Assembly: GCA_003290165.1 (NCBI GenBank)
Contig: QNQO01001828.1
Coordinates: forward strand, 62,001-126,000
Length of the DNA stretch: 64,000 nt
Reading direction: 5' to 3'
Source of the DNA: Berberis thunbergii
Taxonomy: Eukaryota > Streptophyta > Magnoliopsida > Ranunculales > Berberidaceae
The notes under the pieces were generated by a model. It was not told the origin of the DNA, did no database searches, and saw nothing but the letters and a program-made list of their open reading frames with translations. Of this stretch, positions 33,394-46,279 are shown piece by piece. A program made the position numbers and the translations under genes. Position 1 is the stretch's first letter, and the number at the start of each line of letters is the position of its first letter.

Positions 33394-35161
33394 TCACTCA
33401 TCAACTTGAATGATTTCATCTTGGTGAGAACTGCAAACATTTCGGTCTACATTTCCAGCCACATGAGAGGCAGTAACATCAGGAACACTGTCGCTCACTG
33501 GTGTGTTGTCATGATCATGGGCGGTTGTCGGGGCTTGATCATCAGTTATGAAGCTATTGATGTTGCTGCCATTTGGAAAATACCAGTGAACTTTGTCCTC
33601 CAAGGGCCGGATCCGCTGTGCAAACTTCAACACCTTTCTTACTCTGTCCTCATATTCTTCGACACTGCTCTCTGTAATTTCCTTGAATATGGCTTCTGGG
33701 AGTTGCATGAGAAAAATGTGCAGGATATCGACAAATAGTTGCTCCACATAAGCAAATAACTCCTCAGTTGTTGTGTATTCTTGATTCTGGATAAGGTCAG
33801 TGATGATACCGACTTCATCCCATACACACTGAGGCTCTATTGCATTGTTCAGGTACAAGACCACATAAAGACATGATACTTCATTCTCCTCTTTAGAACC
33901 GTATCGGTTTTTAAGTTGTTCGAGGGATGGTTCGGATGGAGGAGTTGCAAAAGATGACCAGGAGAATCCTTTTCGTTTAGGCACTGCCATCTCTTCCAAA
34001 CATCTCTCAATTATCCACACACCCAACTTTATGCCACTTCCATGAAACAGAACTTTGTATTCTTCTATTTCTTCAGATTTTATATGATGGTGCATAAAAC
34101 AGTTACTAAACCTTAATATTTGTATTATAATGGCAATAATGACTATACTTATCGAAAAAGGCAAAATACTAATACAAATAATGACAACTGCCATCCAATA
34201 ATATAAAACTCCAATGCAGAAAGCCAGATAATATGCAACTTCGACTCTCACGAAAGGAACACTTCCTGTTAACTTAATTATGTTTTCCTGATTAACTAAT
34301 TTGGGAATAAAGATAGTAGAGTTTTCTTCTAACTTAAGTAAGCTGAAAACCAATCTAAATTCAGTTGCAAAACTTCCCAATAAGATGACAAGAATTTGTG
34401 TCACAAGTATAATCCACAATATTGAGCACCCATAATCAGATAAACCTCAAATCATGGCCAATCAATGATCTAAGAATAGCTTGTCTTGTGTTACAACAAC
34501 TGACAAGCCTATGTTGATTGTACTGAAAGAATAAAAAGATGCAGGTTCGCATGATAGAAGTTGAGGATTGGAGTTAGAACCATGCATGAAACACACTTTC
34601 AATTGTTGTAGCATGCTCCCTTTACCCATTGTAAAGATATTTTTATTGAGATCAAGTAGTCTTTCCTTTTTCGCTATTAAACAGAAAAGGTCCAGACCCA
34701 CAAAAAAGAGAGCGCCACAAACATGATTATGACATGCTCTGGAATGAAGGAGAAGATGACTCCAGTGGACACTTTTATGCAAACATTAACACTGACAGTT
34801 AATGCAATCATGTTGTTCACACTTTCAGAGGCGCTACTAGCTCCAACTGAAGGCATAAAGAAACATATGGAAACAAATATGATGGCAGTGCCTGTAAGCT
34901 TACGCAATTGGTCTGGGACACTAGGCATTGGGGTGGTGGTTAAATCAACACAACAGGGACTTTTGAGACTATTGAGAGAAGTGTCAGGGTGACTGAATTC
35001 AGTGGGAAATAATGACATGAAAACCATTCCTTCCTACGATGAACTCCAGAGTTACACAAGATTAACAGAAAGCATACCATGGTTGCCCCTGCAATGTACA
35101 GGCCGATTACAGGCACTGGAGCAGAGTTATTGTTTTGGATGGATGTTGCATTTGCACACAT
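33394..35161 (-). pseudogene. Frameshifted plant multi-pass membrane protein (unknown function)
   Basis: Read on the minus strand from ATG 35161: IGLYIAGATMVCFLLIL, then WFSCHYFPLNSVTLTLLSIV. After a frameshift: DLTTTPMPSVPDQLRKLTGT, NNMIALTVSVNVCIKVSTGV. Another shift, then a Lys-rich piece ending FLDH and a stop. The last 341-codon open part (34419-33394) has hydrophobic segments (ILVTQILVILLGSF, YYWMAVVIICISILPFSISI) and a cytosolic-looking acidic C terminus. The FPLNSVTLTLL and DLTTTPMP motifs recall an uncharacterised plant family of large multi-spanning proteins, known to me only by pattern. At least three lesions (shifts near 34965 and 34730, stops near 34450) make it a pseudogene. Introns cannot explain all of them, since homologous motifs abut across the shifts. 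A second decayed piece lies at 53650-53950. Confidence 0.6.
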
Positions 35162-36780
35162 ACAAGAGCTGGTTTGCCATTTTTTTTATTCTGGTATTTG
35201 TATGTTTTATGGAGAACTGAACAATTCAATATATAGGATTACAAAAGCTTGTGTTGTATCCATAGAGTGCTGTTGACTCTTTCTTTACTTTCTGCTTTTG
35301 CTTTTTGGAATTTGAAATGCTTGAATGACAATTCAACAAGTCATTCTTCTAATTTGAGGCGACTACTCCAAAAATATTTGAACAGTGATTGATAAACCAG
35401 TTCAGTTTTACTGATGTAGAAATGCATACGAAACTGTAGCCAGGATTTTTCAACTATATGGTTTTGGTATATAAAAGAAGAGTAGAACTTGAATAAACAT
35501 GAAAGGAGAAAACAAACAATGAAGAGGTAATACAGACTTTTTTAACTTTAAATAATGTGAGAAATCCATCTCGGCTATTGAAATTCAAGGCCAAAATTTT
35601 CTTTGTAGACCAAAATACCGTAACTTAATGCATGTGCAATGTTCACAAAACAAACCCACCAAAAATCATGATACAGTTCTCAAGGTAATCCAACGGATAG
35701 AAAATCCACTCATCTTCTATGTCTTCCTTCCTTCCCCGATGCATCTACACTATGTAGATATCATGTTCATCTCTCTACAGATATCATGTTCAAACTTGGG
35801 CACTCGCCACAGTGAGACCCACCTTATTCCAATGTCCTTCATTTTGCTCCCTCACCACACCCATTCCCGTCGCCCCCACCGCTAATGAAATAGAGAGAGA
35901 ATTCAAAAAAAAAAAAAAAAAAAATCCATTCCATTCGGCCACCACCATTGTGGAATAGAAACTCAATCTCTACCCCTAAGTTCTTCGCCCTCAATCGAAT
36001 CACCACTATCAGACAAGTGAAATTGCAGCAGAATTCGACCAACAAGTTCTTCAAACAAAAAAATACCCATATAAACTAAACAAATTAGAAGAAAAAAAAC
36101 CTCACAATCTGTAAGGAAGTACCCCATAAGGTTTTGCTAATGCAATGGAAATATGATCACAAACTCTTTGGATAGAAATCTAATTGGGGACTATAACGAT
36201 TCCTCAAAAAATATAAACTATGGGGTTGCAAAGAAAAACAAACTGATGAAACCCCTTTTACTTGAAACTCAAAAGAGTTTCAAATTTCAAAGGAACGTAC
36301 GAAGAAATATTGGAGCTACAATCACATTGGCCTTCACTTCACTTATTTCAAAGAAAACACAAGAAATAAGTAGGGCAGCAACCAACATTGTAAACCCCAT
36401 AAAGAGCAGAAGCTCAATCAAAATAAAATTATTACGGATAATGTTGGAATTCATCCTTTGGATTATCTTGAGATTAGCATTATGATTTTTGATGGGTTTG
36501 TAGACATTGCACTTGCAAGGCGCATGCTTTAACTTAGAGTACTTTGGTCCACAAAGAAAATATGTCAAGTCAACTACATTGACCTAACAATTCTGTTAGA
36601 AATGTGGGTTAGACCTCATTAAAATTTAAATCAAGTGTCAAACTCTATTAAACATAAACAAATGAGGGCCAATCTAAAACAAAACCATGTTTTCTACTTC
36701 TCCCTAATTACTTTTTTGCTTAATTTTAATCCATTTTTTTGACTTATTAAGCAACTTGGTTATTCCTCGTTCAACACTGG
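35162..36780. other. Spacer with an unassigned minus-strand hydrophobic frame
   Basis: No gene recognised. A minus-strand frame at 36568-36287 (93 codons) contains LLLFMGFTMLVAALLISCVF, which looks like a membrane segment, followed by FFEISEVKANV. It could be a fragment of another membrane-protein gene, but I cannot name it. An A-run of about 20 occurs near 35908-35926. Confidence 0.35.
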
Positions 36781-37440
36781 AATTGTTTGATAGGAAGAGA
36801 ATTTTCACCTTTGGTCAGGAGTATTTTAGTCATATGCAAACATAAATTTCAGCCAAACACCCTCTCTCTTCTATGTGATCCGTTAGATCTTTATGCTCGG
36901 ATAAATTTCAACCATCTTTTATCTCCAACCTAAAACACAGTTTTGATTTGTTATATAGACTAGGGTATTCTTCATGCTTTCGGGCACACAAATTGTTTTG
37001 CTTATGAATAAGAAAATGTGTGTGATATGAGGAGATTTCCAACTTTGGTCAGAAGTATTTCAATTTGATGCGAACATAAATTTCAGCCAAACACTTTCAT
37101 CCCCTCTATGTGGTCCGTTAGATTTTTATGTTTGAGTAAATCTCAGCCGCCTTTTATCTCCAACCTGAAACACTATTATGATCTGTTATTTAGATTAGGG
37201 TATTCCCTATGCCTTTGATACTCAAATTCAATCTGAGTCTTTAAATGTGTGATGGTTAGAGTTGCTTGGGCATAAAACTTTAAAAAAAAAATCTTTATTC
37301 AACCTCCCTCTTTGTAATCCGTTAGATTTTTATGTTTGTGTAAATCTCAGCCGTCTTTTATCTTCAACCTTAAACATCATTTTAATTTGTTATATAGACT
37401 AGCATATTACCCGTGCTATTGGCACTCCATATACATTTTT
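36781..37440. repeat. Three tandem-like copies of a Helitron-like repeat core
   Basis: A core of about 150-180 bp recurs at about 36810-36990, 37040-37225 and 37300-37430. Shared marks are CCGTTAGATTTTTATG, TTTTATCTCCAACCT and TATAGACTAGGGTATTC, followed in some copies by a small hairpin of type CGTGC...GGCACG. Related copies occur near 39130-39200, 46905-47000, 47395-47515 and 47630-47715. The ending and hairpin recall Helitron termini, but class is uncertain. Confidence 0.5.
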
Positions 37441-37539
37441 TGATATTAATTATCATGCACTGACACATTCATCACCATCCCCACCATTGCCTCCAATTTG
37501 TTTCATATATATATATATATATAATGTACACTAATTTTC

Positions 37540-39730
37540 TTAGAGTCAAACTCGATTAAAATTAGAATCAACAGAATGTTTGGAAACTTTGTTTAAATGT
37601 TCGTTTGTTTCTTTGAAAAATATTATACTTAGGAAAATATTAAAAATACTTAATATTTTAATAATATAATAAATATTTAGAAATTTTAACTGTTTGTATT
37701 GATTATTGGTTTTGTTGTAAAGATTTTCAAAATTGCATTTCAATGATACCAAATTTATCAAAATTTGACAACTACGGAGATGGTTATGGTAATTTTTCTT
37801 TTGAAAAAAAAGAAAACACAATACTTTCACTCTTTGCCACATTAATATTTTACCAATTTTTTTCACAATTTTTTCATTTTCTTTGCCATTCTACAAGTTT
37901 TATACTTATAAATATGTCATCATAAAAAAATCAATTCCAACCCTCAACACACTTTCCAACTTTCAATCTTAATCATATTTTATCTTCATTCCTTAGTTTG
38001 TCATAGTAAGTAATGAATAGTAAAATACCACTTGTAATATAGACAAACTTTCAAACAACAAGAGTAAGTTCTCGCTAAACTCTCACTTCCCCCCTAATTA
38101 TGGACTTTGTTTGAATGTGCCTTACGGCGTGAAATGTTTTTGACTTTGTTTTAAATGCCAATTTTTATATTTTAAGCGTTTGGATTGATCATTGGTTTCA
38201 TTGGAAAGATCTTCAAAATGTATGTCAATGATATCAAGTTTACCAAAATCCAACAACTACGAAGATGGTTATGTTAATATTAGTTTTGATAAAAAAGAAA
38301 AAAACAAAATTTTCTCTCTCCGCCTCATGTGCATTCCACCATTTTTCATTTTCTTTTTTCCTTCCACGTGTTTTATAATTACAAACATGTCATTATAGAG
38401 AAGACGGGATGAACTTTATCCCTATCCCATCTCGTTCATTCTGGGTCGGGACGAAATAGGCCTCATCCTAACCTAGTCTCATCCTAAACGGGTTCGGGAC
38501 GAGACTGGATGGGACAGGACGAGATAAACTTGTAATAAACAGCCCTTCAACGAAAAATAACAAAAAAGTTTCATCTCACATTGCTCAAACACCAATAATG
38601 CCAAATTTATGTACATTTAACTTTCATTTTAACAATTATGGTCCAATCAATTTAAATTTTTTTATGTTAAGCATCATTTGTGTGATACACTAACCAATAG
38701 TAGTACATATAATTCGTATTGTAAAACTAAAACAAACCATCATTTGCCTTTATTTTTCTACAAGAATAATTATCCTATAACCAATCTAAAATGTGAAAAG
38801 CTTTCATGGGTTCTATTTGACCTGAAAATTTCAAATTGAAGTTCTATCTAAACAAATAGTACTAAATCAAGCAAGTTAATTTTTAGATGTTTTGATTTAA
38901 TTTAAATACATCTTAAACTTCCATTTATAAAGTAGTTTGATTAAACTTAATAATAATAAATATTAAATAAATAAGTTCGGGATGAGCAGGATTAGAAATC
39001 TCTATCCCGATCTCATCCCACTTTAGATTGGGACGGAATTGGGATCACGAGATGGGATGCCCACCACTACCCTCAACGTCTTCCCAATTTTCAATTCTAA
39101 CCCTATTTTATCTCCACCTTTTTGTTTGTCTCAATCAGCCATGAATAGTAAAACATCATTCTAAATGATAATATAGACTAGTGTATTTCTCATATTGTTT
39201 GCACGTTAAAATGTGAGTCATGGCAATAGGTCAAACTCGGTTAAAATTTTAAACAATTAGAAAAAAAAACACATTTTAAAACCGTCACATTTAATCCTCC
39301 CCAAACTTTGATTTTCCAAAATATGGAGTTCTAGTTTTTGCTTGAATGTGTTTTAATATTGAAATTACTTACAATGTGAAATGCATTAGATTATAATTAT
39401 TTGTTTTTCGAAAAATGCATATGGCATGAAATGCATATTTAAAACTTTAAGTATTTGTATTAATGATTGATTTTAAAACTTTAAGTGTTTGTATTAGTGA
39501 TTGGTTTCATTGGAAAGATCTTCAAAAATGCATTTCAACAATACCAAGTTTACTAAAATCCGACAACTAAGTAGATAATTATGACGATTTTCATTAAAAA
39601 AACACAAATTTTCTCTCCCCGCCACATATCCATTCCAAAAACTTTTTCACATTTTTGTTCATTTCCTTTATCCTTTTACTTGCAACCTATTTACAAACAT
39701 GTCGTTGTTGATAATGAATCTTTACCTCAA
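37540..39730. repeat. Three degenerate copies of a ~400-bp repeat body
   Basis: Segments around 37660-37925, 38160-38395 and 39440-39720 share GATTGGTTTCATTGGAAAGA, CAATGATACCAAGTTTACCA, CGACAACTACGGAGATGGTT and a final ACAAACATGTCATT. These look like bodies of the same dispersed family whose core lies at 36.8-37.4 kb. The middle copy is split by a hAT-like insertion. The short frames here have no domain support. Confidence 0.55.
38396..39063. mobile_element. hAT-like element relic
   Basis: The right end GGGATGCCCACCACTA matches the end of the hAT-like element at 48330-52901, and both ends are rich in GGGACGAGA / TCTCGTCCC motifs. It splits one copy of the surrounding repeat after ACATGTCATTATA. 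The left terminus lacks the TAGGGGTGGGCA end and no 8-bp duplication was found, so it is probably truncated. Confidence 0.5.
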
Positions 39731-39759
39731 CATCTTCCACAACTTCAATCCTAATTGTC

Positions 39760-41587
39760 TTTTTATTTAAGGATGGGCAAACGAGTCTAGGAGTTGTGGC
39801 TCCAATTCGAACCTGGCCGTTTTGCTTCAAACAATATATTTCTTATTGTGTAAATCTTCCTTACAATTCAAAAAGGTATTTTACTAGTCACAAACAGTGT
39901 AGACAGTGTGTATGTCCTACGTGGCAAAATTATGTCTCTAGCATAACTTAAGTGAAAATTTTAACCTCCGATTTCCTATGACTCTTATCACAAACTGATA
40001 ATCACATAATTATAACATTTTTTACCTCTTATTATTATTTTTTTAATCCTTGTTTTTATCTTATTTTAGATTAATTATTAAATTTTTGTATTTTTGTAGA
40101 ATGTGGAACTGTAATGAAGAAATCAGAGAAAAATGAAATGAACAATCCCAGATGGCGACTTCAGAGGAAGCGGAAGTGAGAATAGCCTAAGCCCATAACC
40201 TAAACTCAAAACCAAACCCAAAATCAAACCCTTAAACCCAAAACCAAACCCAATGCTAAGCCCAATCAAATCCTAGGCATATTCTCTCAATTATCAAATA
40301 TTCTGATTTATTTTTGCCTTAAATCACTCATTGAACCCTCCCCTTAACTTGTCCATATTCATTTTCTTAATTCTCTATAAATACAAGAGAAATTAATGAT
40401 AAAGTGGAGGAAGATAAGGGAAAAGAAAACATTACAGAAAATCAAAACCTCTTTCTCACATGTTGTGATTCTCATCACCATCCCAATCAAACAAAACCAC
40501 CATCATCCACCGAAACAGGGGCGTGACAACCCTGTTTCACGTCAGTTTTCACTTCACCTCGCCACTGTCCAACAACCACAGCCGCCACCACCATCAGACA
40601 CCACCTCCTCACTCTGTTTCGCACGCCCAACAACAGCCACCATCTCCATGTCCCTCTCTCTGTTCCATCATCCATCATCCACCATTTGTCTCTCTGCCAC
40701 CGTCCCTGTCAACTCCATAACCACCGAGCACCGCCACGAAATAGAGCAGCGCGAGCCGCCATCACCGCCACTACGAAACATAGGAAGCAGCAGCCAGCGC
40801 CGAGCTATCTCTCGGCCTCTCTTCGTCTCGGCCCTCCTTCCTGTCTCCCTCTCTCATGACCATCATCGCAAGCGGCGCATCAGCTCGAACACAACCACTG
40901 CAACAGGAGCAGAAATAGGGAGCAGTGCCTCCATCTCTCTCTCTCTGTGTTTTTTGTTCTTATCGCATCTCTCTCTGTTCTTCCATCCCTCTCTCTCTTT
41001 TGCAGGTATCGGAGCCGGTTGGAGGACGAAGGAGCTCGCGAGGAGCAGAAATGAGGCAGCGCTAGCGGCGCTGCTCGCTGGATTTAAATATATTTGCTAA
41101 CTCATCGGTGAGTCCAAACCCCACAAAATCCATCTCATCTATCTTTTTCTTTTATTTTATTTTTCTTATTTTTAATTTATTTTTAGTTTAGTTTTAAAAA
41201 CACTGTAACCCCATTTCCTCCAAATTAGTTTAATTAAATTAATAAATTCAATTTAATCCACCTTCCTCATGAGATCGACCCGTACTTGCCGTTGTCTAGC
41301 AATTAGACACCGTGCACTTGCGGTTATTACAAATGGGTCAAATTGGCATATTTATTTAGGCCAGTTAAGTCCGCAACACAAACCTCTCTCACTATCTGTA
41401 AGCTCCCATTCGCTTCTTCTCTCCCACCACCGACCACCCCTTCCCCCATTCTCTCCATTTCTCTGATTTCAACCACCACTGTCATTAAAAGGAGCTAGGG
41501 GACACTTCATCTCTTCCTCTCACACTCAACTTCTTCTTCTTCTTCTTTAATTCTCTTTGTCAACCCCAACCCACACCCACACCAGCA
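39760..41587 (+). repeat. Unclassified repeat, LTR-like promoter and leader
   Basis: A TATA-like CTCTATAAATAC near 40373 is followed by a CT- and CCA-rich leader with a long 234-codon frame (40396-41100) of low-complexity Ser/His/Pro composition and no domain. A GATCGACCCGTACTTGCCGT segment near 41274 is of a kind I associate with plant retrotransposon leader or LTR ends. I could not find paired LTRs or a target duplication. I do not call the frame a gene. Confidence 0.3.
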
Positions 41588-42634
41588 ACATCATTCGGAA
41601 GGTAGTTTGTTTATTTAAGAATTAATTACCTACTTACCTTCATCTATCGAATCTCTGGACAAGATTCTTTTGAGTTGTATATATTGTAATACTCGCCTAA
41701 CTTCGGGTGAGATGACATGTTCTTCGATGTGGCACCCCACTTAGAACATGTACGCTCCGAGTGGTTTCGAAGGCAAGGGAGACACACTTGGGTGAGGTGT
41801 GTTCGGCACAAGGAGGATAGTGCGATTGTGGAAAAGAAGCGAGAGTTTTTTCTGTGCTTGATTGACTTAAAGGGAGAAACTAAATGCTCATTCGACCAGT
41901 GAATGAGAACTATATGTCTCCCTAAAGGTAGAAAATATGTTTTGTTGATATTTCAATAATAGTCTAATATGACTATGATTTGTATCGTTGTTTGAAAATA
42001 AATTGCATTTATGAGGATTGATAACTCATAAATTTTATCCGTTTGTTTCTAACCGTTTCGTGCAGGATGGTAAGTCTACTAACAATTTCCGTTGGTCAGA
42101 TTTGCCATAGTCAACTTCTACAGTGTAAGTACAAGTAAATGCGTATTTACTTATTAGGATGATGACATGATTGCTACGTTGAGGAACTAAATTCTTTAAA
42201 TTGTGTTTTTCTTGCATGACACATTTGCCTCATTGAAGAACTACCTGTTGGTGTGGTTGTTTATTCTTTTTGTTTAGTTTGATGTTATCAAGTGTGGATT
42301 TATTGATTTTGGGATGACAATTTCTCACACCAGTTTTATTGCTGACCCAAGTGAGCTTTTGCTTCTTGGGTACATTCCTTTGGGAATGTAGCCGATTAAC
42401 CTTTCAGGTTTAGAGATTTTTTAGCAATGTTACTGGAGTTCCGTTAGTGGGCTAGCAATGTCAGAGTCTTTCCGAGTTAGAATTTTTATTTGTTTCAGTA
42501 ATTAAATCATGTTTTAGTTGCTGCTGCTAATTGTTTATGTTGTTATTGAATTTTCACGTCCCGAGTTTTGGGGAAATGGATAATCCTATGTGAATTTTAG
42601 GATTTTCGTTTTCTTCGAAAATTGGGGCGTGACA
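41588..42634 (+). mobile_element. 3' pol end plus internally deleted long gypsy LTR
   Basis: 41588-41684 matches 43152-43245 (CATTCGGAAGGTAGTTTG through GAGTTGTATATAT), the end of a gypsy internal region just before an LTR. It is followed by TGTAATACTCGCCTAA (41685) joined directly to CTTCGGGTGAGATGACATG, a join that skips about 2.1 kb compared with the full LTR at 43246-46279. The LTR then runs to GGGGCGTGACA at 42634. Confidence 0.75.
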
Positions 42635-42637
42635 ATT

Positions 42638-42649
42638 TGGTATCAGAGC
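42638..42649 (+). other. Primer-binding site of the long-LTR gypsy element
   Basis: TGGTATCAGAGC four bases after GGCGTGACA: the Met-tRNA primer site. It shows that the preceding LTR also served as a 5' LTR. Confidence 0.85.
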
Positions 42650-43245
42650 ATTTGGTTAGCCTAGGCTAGGGTAGAATCTAGGTGATCCTCAAAATGTGGA
42701 TATGGGAGAGTAGTAGCGTGAATGTCTAGAGACAAAGTGACAAGGGTGAACCTTGAACTTTTTGTATTGTTTCATTTTCTTTATGAATCTAGTGATGAGA
42801 TTCCTTTGACTTGTGTGTACGTGACTAATCATTCCTTATTTTTAATGTCAGTAATGGGTGACATTATTTCGTTTAGATTTTCATTTAGTGGTTTTGTATC
42901 CGGAGCGTTTAGTTAGCCCTTACAGCGAATCTCGGGATGAGATTCCTTTTGAGTTGTATATATTGTAGCACCCCGTAATTTTGGTACTTACTGAATATTT
43001 ATAATATATATTTTATGTGATTGTCTTCATGAAGTTATGGGCATATACATGAGCTGTTTGTTTGCCTATGTGATGTGTGCTTTGTTTCTTAAGGACGGTT
43101 AATAGAGAATTTATTTTTTGAATGGTTTATTATTTGAACTCTAGTGTTGGTTCATTCGGAAGGTAGTTTGTTTATTTAAGAATTAATTACCTACTTACCC
43201 TCCTCTACCGAATCTCGGGACGAGATTTTTTTGAGTTGTATATAT
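42650..43245 (+). mobile_element. Deleted gypsy internal region with an LTR-start fragment
   Basis: About 600 bp remain between the primer site and the next LTR. It includes a first pol-end copy (CGAATCTCGGGATGAGATTC, about 42925-42963), a different LTR start TGTAGCACCCCGTAATTTTG at 42964 and then a second pol-end copy (43152-43245). The coding region is essentially gone. Repeated pol-end/LTR junctions suggest unequal recombination between related elements. Confidence 0.6.
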
Positions 43246-46200
43246 TGTAATACCCGCCTAATTAAATAAATATAAAAATTTCTTATTTATTAATTGTGGC
43301 AAATATTGTAATCTCATTTATTGGGGAAAATATTTGTTTTGTTTGCCATTGCTATATAGAATAAGGTGTGTGTGTGTGTTTAGCCAAAATTTGGAAACCC
43401 TAAAATAAGACATTTGCCTTATGTAAACTAGTTAGCCATACCCTCTTTAAAAAAGGAGGTGCACATATATTTTAGTTAAACCCTAATCTTGATGGGTTTT
43501 ATTCAATTTTGCTTGGGTTTGGGTTTGTATTAGGGGCGGCTTGGAGAGATGTTGTTGGCAGTGATTTTTTTCAAGGGGTTTTGAAGGGTTGTAGGTGGGT
43601 GTTTGAGGGTTGATTCATGTGTAATTCAGGTATGCTTGCAGGGTTGTTTCAGGGTCTGAATCGAGGTTGATTCAGGGTATGATTCTTAGTTGATTCAGGG
43701 TTGATTTAGGTGCGTGTATGGGCTGAAACAGGAGGTTTTAAGAGATGGTTTTAGGGCTGAATCGAGGTTGGTTTCAGGGTTAAATCAGAGTTTGTTTCAA
43801 GTTGTTTCAAGGCCCCATTCAATGCTGATTCGAAGTTGTTTGAAGGGTGGTTTAATGGCATTTTCAAGGACTGAATCAGGGCGTGTTGCAGGGATGGTTC
43901 AGGGTCTGTTTCAGATCTGATTCGAAGTTGGTTCAAGGACTGATTGCGAGTAGGAGAGGACACGATGTGGGATGATTGCGTTGGCTGCGCAATCCTTTGC
44001 AATTTGCAATTTTAGTGAGTTCTTCTTCTTGTTTGATTTGAATTTTGGATGTGTGTTTATTATTATTTATTAAGGATCAAGGGATCGCCTTGTATATCAA
44101 AGCCGCACACTTATATATATATATATTTTCTGCTTTTTCATATTGAAGTTCTGATATGATTGCACTGTATTGGATTGTATTGGCATGTTAAGTTGAAAGA
44201 TTCTTCCTTTTAGATAAATTTTATTGTAGTTTGTGATGCCTTGATTGATAGGATTTGGGTAACATTGGGCAATTTTGTATGTTTGTTGGGTGTTTGATCT
44301 CTTCTTTTTGGTTCTTTGTTTGGAAGGGAACAAGCCAAGTGTTCGGATTGATTCAGATACCCTTTATGTTGTGTGATGCTTCTCAATTCTCTCCGAGTTT
44401 AATGGAGAGAGTTATCTAGTATGCCTTGCCATCAGTGTTAATGTTATATCTCATCCAAACTTCTTTCAATTGAATTTGAGCAGTGTTCTTTCCTTCTTGT
44501 GTATTCTTAAAATGGGTAAGTTGTGGTGACCCAACTATTTCAATTATCTAGTTGTATATTCTCAATAATTGAGTTTTGAGTCATTACTTTGATTGGAAAA
44601 TTAAAGTTACTTTCTCCTTTTCTTATGAACATTATGATTGTAAGCATTATTGGTTATGAGTTTTACTGTAATTTCTCTTTGTCATTACTGAGATATATCC
44701 ATTGTCGCCTTTTTCATGTTATGCCCCTTAAGTCGATAGCCAGAAACACCATCCATTACCAAATGTATTGAACCTGCTTCATGCAGCAAAAAAAAAAAGG
44801 GTCGAAGGTAACAGTACAAGAGCCTCTTTCTCAAGTAGCTTAGAGCACCAATCTTGAATATGTTTCCATCCTCTCACTAGGATATTTATATGTCAGGTGA
44901 AGCTATACATGATATTATAGTTACTATGCTTCTGTCAATTAGGGTAAAAAAAAATAAAAAGAAGAGATTTTTATGTTTTAGTGCTACCAAAGCATAGTTT
45001 AGTTTTTACTGTATACTAGTTGGTTAGATTACCTTGAGCAAAGTTACTATTCAATGAGCCATTTTACAATTTTATCTTCGGTCGTAATAACCAATATAGC
45101 AATGGTTAATATTGTGGTTGATTTATTTATGGTTGACAAAGTGTCACCGTAAAAGAGTTTTGAGTTTTAGTTGATTTTTTTATGCTCTTTTCCACAACTC
45201 TGAAAAAAAATGTGAAAAAAACTTTTGTATACTGACTTGCTTGTATACGTGTGATATAATTTTGGGTATGCAGACTTGTTTGCATATCGGTACGTCGTTC
45301 CTTGTTAGTTCTGTAGTACCTGTAGTATTTAGGAAATGTTTTCCATGGATCAAACTTTGGGTGAGATGACATGTTCCTCGATGTGGCACCTCACTTGGAA
45401 CATGTACGCTCCGAGTGATTTCGAAGGCAAGGGATGCACACTTGGGTGAGGAGTGTTCGACACAAAGAGGATAATGCGATTGTGGAAAAGAATCTATATA
45501 TTTTTTATGTGCTTGATTGCCTTAAATGAAGAAACTTAATGCTCATTCGACCAGTGAATGAGAACTATATGTCTTCCTAAAGGTGGAAAATATGTTTTAT
45601 TGATATTTCAATAATAGTCTAATATGACTATGATTTGTATCGTTGTTTGAAAATAAATTGCACTTATGAGGATTGATAACTCATAAATTTTATTTGTTTA
45701 TTTCTAACAGTTTCGTGCAGGATTGTAAGTCTACTAACAATTTTTGCAGGTCAGACTTGCCAGTCAGCTTCTATAGTGTAAGTACAAGTAAATGCATATT
45801 TACTTATTAGGATGATGACATGATTGCCACGTTGAGAAACTAAATTCTTTGAATTGTGATTTTCTTGCATGACACATTTGCCTCAATGAGGAACTACCTG
45901 TTGGTGTGGTTGTTTATTGTTTTTGTTTAATTTGATGTTATCACATGCAAATTTATTGATTTTGGGATAAAGATTTCTCATAGCAGCTTTATTGCTAACC
46001 CAAGTGAGCTTTTGCTTCTTGAGTACATTCCTTTGGGAATGTAGCCAATTAGTCTTTCAGGTTTAGAGATTTTTTAGCAGCGTTACTGGAGTTTCGTTAG
46101 TGGGGCTAGCAATATTAGAGTCTTTCCGGGTTAGAGTTTTTATTTGTTTCAGTAATTAAATCATGTTTTAGTTGCTGCTGCTAATTGTTTATGTTGTTAT

Positions 46201-46279
46201 TGAATTTTCACGTCTCGAGTTTTGGGGAAATGGATAATCCTACGTGGATTTTCGTTTCTTCGAAAATCGGAGCGTGACA
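43246..46279 (+). repeat. Full-length long gypsy LTR (3,034 bp)
   Basis: TGTAATACCCGCCTAATTAA...GGAGCGTGACA. Its start and its last ~2 kb match 41685-42634 and, in reverse, 48483-51908. No primer site follows, so it acts as a 3' or terminal LTR. Flanks do not show a 5-bp duplication. Contains a (GT)n run near 43369, GATTCAGGGTT-type repeats (43600-43930) and TA-rich tracts. Confidence 0.82.
43600..43950 (+). repeat. Degenerate GGTTGATTCAGGGT repeats inside the LTR
   Basis: Short variants of GGTTGATTCAGGG and GGTTTCAGGGT recur about a dozen times. The matching position of the minus-strand solo LTR (50.7-51.7 kb) holds different sequence, so this is a variant cassette of the LTR. Confidence 0.6.

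Noticed and set aside
40396..41100. 234-codon open frame as a gene
   Set aside because: Low-complexity Ser/His/Pro/Leu composition from CT- and CCA-rich DNA, no domain, and it sits in a repeat-like leader with a TATA box; more likely transposon leader.
41685..46279. A simple complete gypsy element with two LTRs
   Set aside because: The left LTR is itself preceded by a pol end, flanks show no matching 5-bp duplication, and an extra LTR-start fragment lies between; a recombined array fits better.
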